A stretch of DNA of 64,000 nucleotides, from contig JAWHQI010000028.1 of the NCBI GenBank assembly GCA_033032865.1, forward strand, positions 10,187,001 to 10,251,000, written 5' to 3'. This stretch comes from Dactylorhiza incarnata (lineage: Eukaryota; Streptophyta; Magnoliopsida; Asparagales; Orchidaceae). The position numbers were made by a program, and so were the translations under genes. Below the pieces are notes generated by a model that did not search any database, was not told the origin of the DNA, and was given only the letters and a program-made list of their open reading frames with translations. This document shows, in pieces, positions 58,206 through 64,000 of the stretch. How positions within the stretch are numbered: position 1 is the first letter of the stretch; each line of letters starts with the position of its first letter.

Positions 58206-58255
58206 TGTAACTTGACCCAGCCAGGTCAAAGGCCCCTATAGTGATCATGGGACAC

Positions 58256-59745
58256 TGATGAGTCCCATTTATATACACATTGATGGACTCATCTGGGCCG
58301 ATTATCTAGTCTATGCACTACACTTTAGGCATGTTTTCATTCATATTGGTTATTCCTTGCTAGGTGCAATCTTAGACCCATTTCGGTGTGCATTTGCGCT
58401 CCTTGTTATTGGGGGTAAGCACATGGTGCTCCCCTTCCATTTCTCTATGTTTATCTGGTGCTGGAGGTGTATTCCCAGCTATTTTATCTTGTATGCAGGT
58501 GGCCAGATTATCTTGTATCCAGTTTTCTCCCAGAATTCATGACTGTGCGAAACGCACGGTCGTGCGTTTTCCTTGACGCACGGGCTGTTGCGGTCGTGCG
58601 CTCTGATCTGGGCAGAAAATGATCAATCTGAATTTACTCGTGCGTTTTGACGCACGGGCGAAATCGCCCGTGCGTGAGTAAAATGCACGATTGACCTGTG
58701 TTCTCTTGATTTTAGAGCGTCGGAGTTTACCCGTGTGTTTGGACGCACGGGCGGTGTTGGTCGTGCGTGAGCAAAATGCACGGGCGCCGCAGCGTCTTCC
58801 CCAAGACAAATTTTATCATTTAATAACGCACGGTCTGCGCACAGTCGTGCGTTTGACCGCGCGTGACCATTTTTCTGCCTGTTTAGTATAAAAAGCAGGG
58901 TTTGCTGCAGTCAAAGGGAGAGATTAGAGAACGATTCGGGGAGCGGGAAATTAGGCCCTCCTCGCCGTTCCTGAGGTCTGAAGGCTTCCCCTTCACCTCC
59001 ACCACCAAAGAGGCCATTTTCCGTCGTTTTCCACCACCATCCTTCCATTCTGGAGTGTTAACAAGCATCCTCCACCAAGTGTTCATGCATTCCTCGTCGA
59101 GGGAAGCCATAGAAGAGATGTAGGTCATTAGAGCGGTGACAGCCTCCATCGAATCAGCACGCCATCTGAGGGCCGAGCCCGGAGAGAGCCCGACAACCTC
59201 TCATTCCGGCCGAGAACCCAAGACGCGGTGATTTCTTCCTATTGGTCCTCTCTAAACTTTATGCTTGTGTTTTCCTTGTGTTGTTGTAATGAACTATCAT
59301 TTAGCTTTATGTTATAAATCTTGTGTGATGTTCATGTGCAATGATGCGGTGGTGCGAGAATAGCACTTTCTTTGTTGTGATTTTCTGAGATTTGTTGTGT
59401 GTGAAGCCCTAGCAATTGCTAGTGGTGATGCTTGGAGAAGAGGTGTGTGCGACCCTCACCCATCATAGTTACTTTCCGTCCACGCGCCTCCCGAAGCACG
59501 GCATTGCGGCCGTTGCATCCATCTCGCCTTGCGAAGCAGAGTTTTGACCCGCATCTCTCTTTTCTGCACTAGCTTAGGAAACCCAAAACCAATGCCCTTG
59601 TTTTTCCTTTATTCGCTCGTATAACGATCGATTCACCACCTGTTTCGTTCACCAGAACCTGCATTCCTTGAGAGACGATATTCGGGGAAGCTATTACCAA
59701 TTTTATTACTTGACAGCTACTGGTGCACTTGCCGAACGCGCATCA
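58256..59745 (+). repeat. 5' LTR of element F
   Basis: 1,490 bp. Palindromes aacgcacggtcgtgcgtt, gcgtttgaccgcgcg and cgcacgggcg words (58548-58870) just before tataaaaag at 58887. Ends gaacgcgcatca. Confidence 0.92.
58887..58895 (+). promoter_or_regulatory. TATA box of the element F 5' LTR
   Basis: tataaaaag, directly after the acgcacg palindrome block; repeated at 63415 in the 3' LTR. Confidence 0.65.
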
Positions 59746-59750
59746 AGTTT

Positions 59751-59768
59751 TTGGCGCCGTTGCCGGGG
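59751..59768 (+). promoter_or_regulatory. Primer-binding site of element F
   Basis: tggcgccgttgccgggg, five bases past the LTR. This tRNA class (Asp or Arg in the literature) is used by Athila/Tat-type gypsy elements. Confidence 0.8.
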
Positions 59769-59871
59769 AATGCAGGCGTGATGAGATTTTGGTTGTGATT
59801 TGATCGTTTTCGATTGAGCCTTTTATTTTTTGCAATTTATTCTTTTGTATGCTATTTTCTTCTTCTGTGTC

Positions 59872-61019
59872 ATGTGGGCGCATTTGAATATCCGATGTCG
59901 TTGGTGTGGGGACACATGCCACGCTAGTGATAGGTGTCCCAAAGAGTATGGTGTCATTCAGAAACCGTACGGGTCCCATCAATCTTTTGGCTCCTCTACT
60001 GCGCCTTTGTTGTCGCACTTTTACTCGGATGCCGCACCTTGGGTGTCGGCGAAGCCGGTGAAGCAGTGTTTATTTTGCAAAAGTAGAGAGCATGCCTTGA
60101 AGGACTGTGCTGATTACCTTTGCCAACTGGAGGATGAAGATGAGCCAGATATCCGGATCATCCCATCCTCGAATTCGGCGAACACAGCTCCTTCCTCTGG
60201 TTACGTGTCCCTTCCACCTTCACTACTTGAAGTTTCTGGAATCGACACGTGCATCAGTGCCCCTCATGACCCTGTTTCTGATGCGACACCCATACCTCTT
60301 CGGTTCCTGTACCACTTTGCGTGGATTTGTGCCCTTGTGTGGAGAGTGAGCCCGAACTCTTAAGAAGCACGTCTTCTCCCACTACACACGAAACTACATC
60401 TATTTCTGATGTTATCATTGAGGTCAATTTGCAGGATATTGCAGACCTGCGCGGTGTCATGCCCACTCTCATGAAGGAGGACAATCTCAATTGTGCTGAA
60501 GCAAACATTTCAGTTCAGTGCGAGGAAGTCCAAGTGATAGAGGAGGCCATTGCGTGCGCTGTTGAGTCCAGTGAAATCTTCGAAGATATCATCAGTTTGT
60601 CATTGCCGCACCCTATGGGGGATGAAGCCGGGATTATCCCCTCAGATGAGATTTCTTTGAGTTCTTCTTCCAATTTATTTCTTGACCCCCATTCTTTATG
60701 TACAAGGATGCAGGATGCCCCCCCTCTAGTTGATCAGACCTTATATATGGAGGAGCCGAAAGCCTGGCGGGATGAGGAAGGTACAGTGAAGGAACAATTT
60801 GTTTCCTCGTCATCGTTGGTGCTTCCCCTAGAGGATTTGTTACAAGGGGGCAAGCGGTTTTTCTTTGAAGACACAATACTGGAGGAGAAGAAGAGAGCGA
60901 AAAAGGAGGAGATTTGGGGTTGGAGGCTGAGCATCCTAATTAATTTCCACCCCTACTACCAGGTCCCCGGACCTTTTTCTTTCATCTGCTGTTACTACTT
61001 CAAATCAGCTTATAGCTGA
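59872..61019 (+). pseudogene. Element F protein with two CCHC zinc knuckles, one frameshift
   Basis: ATG 59872 is chosen because it is the last ATG before the first knuckle; the frame is also open upstream to 59830. Residues 9-22 (CRWCGDTCHASDRC) and 66-79 (CLFCKSREHALKDC) are complete CX2CX4HX4C knuckles, nucleic-acid-binding units of gag proteins. An acidic Ser/Pro-rich region follows. A one-base loss near 60287-60300, seen by comparison with H, makes frame 1 end at 60363. The second frame goes on (60321-61019) with TSISDVIIEVNLQDIADL, an acidic region, the basic patch LEEKKRAKKEEIWGW and an aromatic C-terminus (SFICCYYFKSAYS). Total about 330 codons. No protease, RT or integrase follows. 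Function unknown; likely a gag-type RNA-binding protein. Confidence 0.8.
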
Positions 61020-62784
61020 TTTGTTTTGAGCTTGTAATAATAATTAGGATTTATTGACTTTTGCTTATTTCTAGACTTTATAAACTGCTTTAATACAGGT
61101 ATTTGGTCCACCTTTAAGGACGTTAAACAAAAGGGCTTCGTGGGAGACAACCCATGGGGGAACCATTCGGTTCCGTGCTTTCGTTCTGATTTCTGTTTAT
61201 TATGTTCTGTATTTCCTTCTTGCTAACAACGCAGGTTGAAGCTCTGGCGTGGTGGACAATGGAGGAGATATTCTATTAAAAGAAAAGAGGAATTTCCACA
61301 CTTCTGGCGTGCTCATTTATGAGCATAGGTCCACTCTACCCCTATTCTCCTTACGTTTAAAATTTTCTATTTTATGTGGTTTTGATCAAGTCTGGGGGAG
61401 AGAGTGAGCTATGCACGTGCACACACTCTGCATAGCATGTTAGAATGTGCTGAGTTAGGAATTTTCAAATGTATTGTCGCATTGCATACCACGCACCACA
61501 TGCGTTTTATTGTTATTCGTGCGCATTTATCGCGTAAGTGCTTAATTTGTATGTTTAGAAGCTTGTTTGTTGATTTAGGATTGTGTGCCAGAACAAGTTG
61601 TGACCCGTGCGGTGCTACTAGTAGAGCGCTAACGTGGCTTAAAAATTCATGTAGAGTAGATTTTATTACAAAATTATAGTTTTATTTACTTCTGTAGTGT
61701 AACTATAAAATACTCTACACAAACGGTGAATTTGGTGAATCAAGTGGTATCCCTAGGTCGAATGTAGAAGAGATGTTAGCCTCGTGTTGTTTGAGTTGGA
61801 AGGAGAGGAGACCTCGCTCGGTGGTTAAGAACTTGCCCCAAGCTATTTTCAAAACGAATGCGTTGAATGATCTTGTTGGGAGCATGACGTAGGCCATCAT
61901 TTGATCCGATTCAGCTTTGATTTCCCAACCTAATGTCATCCTTTGCTAGCCTCGTTGAGCCTCACCTTTCCTATTTGTTAAACTCCACTACACTTTCACC
62001 AAGGCCACATATCCTAACCTAAAACACACTAGAGTCAAGCTTTGAAACTTATACATATTGATGATGATTGTGCGATGCGGAGAAACAAAAATTTTTTGGT
62101 TGTGTAATGTGGTGTGTGTGCATAGAAAAATGAAAAAAAATTCTGATTGATCCTAACTTATGTTATTATGGATCTAAAACAAAGAGAGTAAAAGAACTCT
62201 AAATAGAATCGAACCATAAGTATGGTAGTCTCGCGCACACCATAGTGCTTAAATGAAGTCTGGGGGAGTGTGCTTCAAGGTGAAGATGTTAAGGTTGAAA
62301 TTTGTTTATTTACCCGAGGTTGACTGCGTTTAGCCTACGTTCTTCTACTTCATTTCCGTACCTCAACCCAAGCAAAAGTCTAGCCTAAAAGCTCTACTGA
62401 GTCATGATAAGATCGTCTCATGCAGTGGAGAAGGTGTGAAAGGGCAAGCGTATGACCATCGACCTTGATGGATTTCTTGGAGAGCTCTTTCTTGAGATCC
62501 AATTTGAACAACGCTCACCTCAGCAGTTCACGCTATTTTCCCTAGGGCGCGGCAGTTCGATTCACCAATAATTCACCTCAGAGTAGTAGTATTTTGTATT
62601 TTACACTTGTAGAAGTTCTTAAAATATAGTCTTTGTTTTAAAATCTTTTCTACTTTATTTTTACAATCGTTATTTCTTTACTTCCCATCGTGTTTTGCCT
62701 GCACAGTTGCTTCCTTAACGTTCATTTTTGTACCATAGGATTGAGTGTTTGCCCGAGACGTGCAAATGGGTAAGTCTGGGGGTG
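61020..62784 (+). other. Non-coding 3' interior of element F
   Basis: No ORF. The PPT-like word aagtctgggggag occurs at 61389 and 62259, and as taagtctgggggtg at 62771-62784 next to the LTR. Shared with H. Confidence 0.8.
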
Positions 62785-64000
62785 TGATGAGTCCCATTTA
62801 TATACACATTTATGGACTCATCTGGGCCGATTATCTAGTCTATGCACTACACTTTAGGCATGTTTTCATTCATATTGGTTATTCCTTGCTAGGTGCACTC
62901 TTAGGCCCGTTTCGGTGTGCATTTGCGCTCCTTGTTATTGGGGGTAAGCACATGGTGTTCCCCTTCCATTTCTCTATGTTTATCTGGTGCTGGAGGTGTA
63001 TTCCCAGCTATTTTATCTTGTATGTAGGTGGCCGGATTATCTTGTATCCAGTTTTCTCCCAGAATTCATGACTGTGTGAAACGCACGGTCGTGCATTTTC
63101 CTTGATGCATGGGCTGTTGCAGTAGTGCGCTCTGATCTGGGCAGAAAATGATCGATCTGAATTTACTTGTGCGTTTTGACGCACAGGCGGAATCGCCCGT
63201 GCGTGAGTAAAATGCACGGTTGACCTGTGTTCTCTTGATTTTAGAGCGTCGGAGTTTACCCGTGCATTTGGATGCACGGGCAATGTGGTCGTGCGTGAGC
63301 AAAACGCACGGGTGGCGCAGCGTCTTCCCCAAGCCAAATTTTATCATTTAATAACGCACGGTCTGCGCACGGTCGTGCGTTCGACCGTGCGTGACCATTT
63401 TTCAGCTTGTTTAGTATAAAAAGCAGGGTTCGCTGCAGTCAAAGGGAGAGATTGGAGAACAATTCGGGGAGCGGGAAATTAGGCCCTCCCCGCCGTTCCT
63501 GAGTTCTGAAGGCTTCCCCTTCACCTCCACCACCAAAGAGGCCATTTTCCGGCATTTTCCACCACCATCCTTCCATTCAGGAGTGTTAGCAAGCATCCTC
63601 CACCAAGTGTTCAAGCATTCCTCGTCGAGGGAAGCCATAGAAAAGTTATAGGTCGTTGGAGCGGTGACAGCCTCCATCGAATCAGTACGACATCTGAGGG
63701 CCGAGCCTGGAGAGAGCCCGACAACCTCTCATTCCGGCCGAGAACCCAAGACGCGTTGATTTCTTCCTATTGGTCCTCTCTAAACTTTATGCTTGTGTTT
63801 TCCTTGTGTTGTTGTAATGAACTATCATTTAGCTTTATGTTATAAATCTTGTGTGATGTTCATGTGCAATGATGCGGTGGTGCGAGAATAGCACTTTCTT
63901 TGTTGTGATTTTCTGAGATTTGTTGTGTGTGAAGCCCTAGCAATTGCTAGTGGTGATGCTTGGAGAAGAGGTGTTTGCAACCCTCACCCGTCATAGTTAC
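62785..64000 (+). repeat. 3' LTR of element F (first 1,216 bp)
   Basis: Same as 58256-59470 with scattered substitutions, many of them C-to-T or G-to-A in the cgcacg palindrome block (for example cttgatgcatgggc against cttgacgcacgggc). TATA box at 63415. Confidence 0.92.

Larger units (their letters stand above)
50900..58255 (-). mobile_element. Element E: second copy of the D family, minus strand
   Basis: Reverse complement relative of D over 50900-56650, and extends 1.6 kb further (56650-58255) than the window shows for D. No coding capacity in 7.3 kb. F interrupts it at 58256, so E probably continues to the right of the window. GC-rich stretch 56750-57350 (ccaccacggccagccacc) is a part of the family not visible in D. 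Boundaries are approximate, and no TSD could be checked. Confidence 0.65.
58256..64000 (+). mobile_element. Element F: non-autonomous LTR element, sister of H (window-truncated)
   Basis: 5' LTR 58256-59745, PBS at 59751, zinc-knuckle ORF, PPT at 62771, 3' LTR from 62785 running out of the window. LTR ends tgatg/catca. The TSD cannot be checked. Carries no pol, so it depends on a helper. Confidence 0.9.

Noticed and set aside
58537..58809. Arg/Thr-rich ORFs over the F palindrome block (also 63008-63347)
   Set aside because: They are translations of the acgcacg palindromes on the minus strand; repeat-driven, with no start context or domain.

Overview
This is plant nuclear DNA, almost certainly from an angiosperm with a large, repeat-rich genome. 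Reasons: nested Ty1/copia and Ty3/gypsy-type LTR retrotransposons, initiator-Met primer-binding sites, 5-bp target-site duplications (TSDs), AT-rich non-coding retroelement interiors and many decayed pol reading frames. I found no host protein gene, tRNA, rRNA or CRISPR array. Nearly every base can be assigned to a mobile element or its remains. The species cannot be named from this window.

Layout, left half. 1-4338 is the 3' part of a very large non-coding LTR element (D). It lies next to a remnant of an older minus-strand copia element (C, gag and 5' LTR, 21544-25070). Element C was split by copia element A (4382-21538, TSD atagt). A was itself hit twice. A 2,194-bp near-perfect palindrome (P, 4926-7119, TSD ggcta) sits in its 5' LTR. 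A gag-only, Sirevirus-like element (B, 8896-17428, TSD agagg) sits in its protease. Removing B and one TSD copy puts the protease of A back in frame.

Middle. 25071-25530 is an unidentified minus-strand Asn/Phe-rich remnant, followed by a B-type LTR fragment (N). K (25867-33645, minus) and L (33646-39748, plus) are decayed copia elements related to B that abut head to head. M (39749-40426) is another minus-strand 3' region of the same family. 40427-41290 looks like a decayed gypsy-type protein.

Right half. J (41291-42362 and dispersed pieces) is a GC-rich LTR-like host sequence. It carries a solo LTR of the A family (I, 42363-43587, TSD ggttt) and a complete minus-strand non-autonomous element H (43609-49461, TSD gcggc). 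G (49697 to about 50900) is an LTR fragment related to H. E (about 50900-58255, minus) is a second copy of the D family with long arrays of about 155-bp tandem repeats. F (58256 to the window end) is a relative of H inserted into E.

The most unusual items are: (1) P, an inverted repeat with 1,045-bp arms, LTR-like ends and a 5-bp TSD, lying just downstream of the TATA box of element A, so that read-through RNA would fold into a long hairpin; (2) a recurring design in which every LTR family here has its own set of short GC-rich palindromes just upstream of the TATA box; (3) element B, which has gag but no pol and carries an open antisense piece of a relative's protease/GAG-pre-integrase region; (4) the F/H family, which encodes only a protein with two CCHC zinc knuckles and an acidic tail; (5) tandem arrays of about 155 bp whose copy number differs between D and E.
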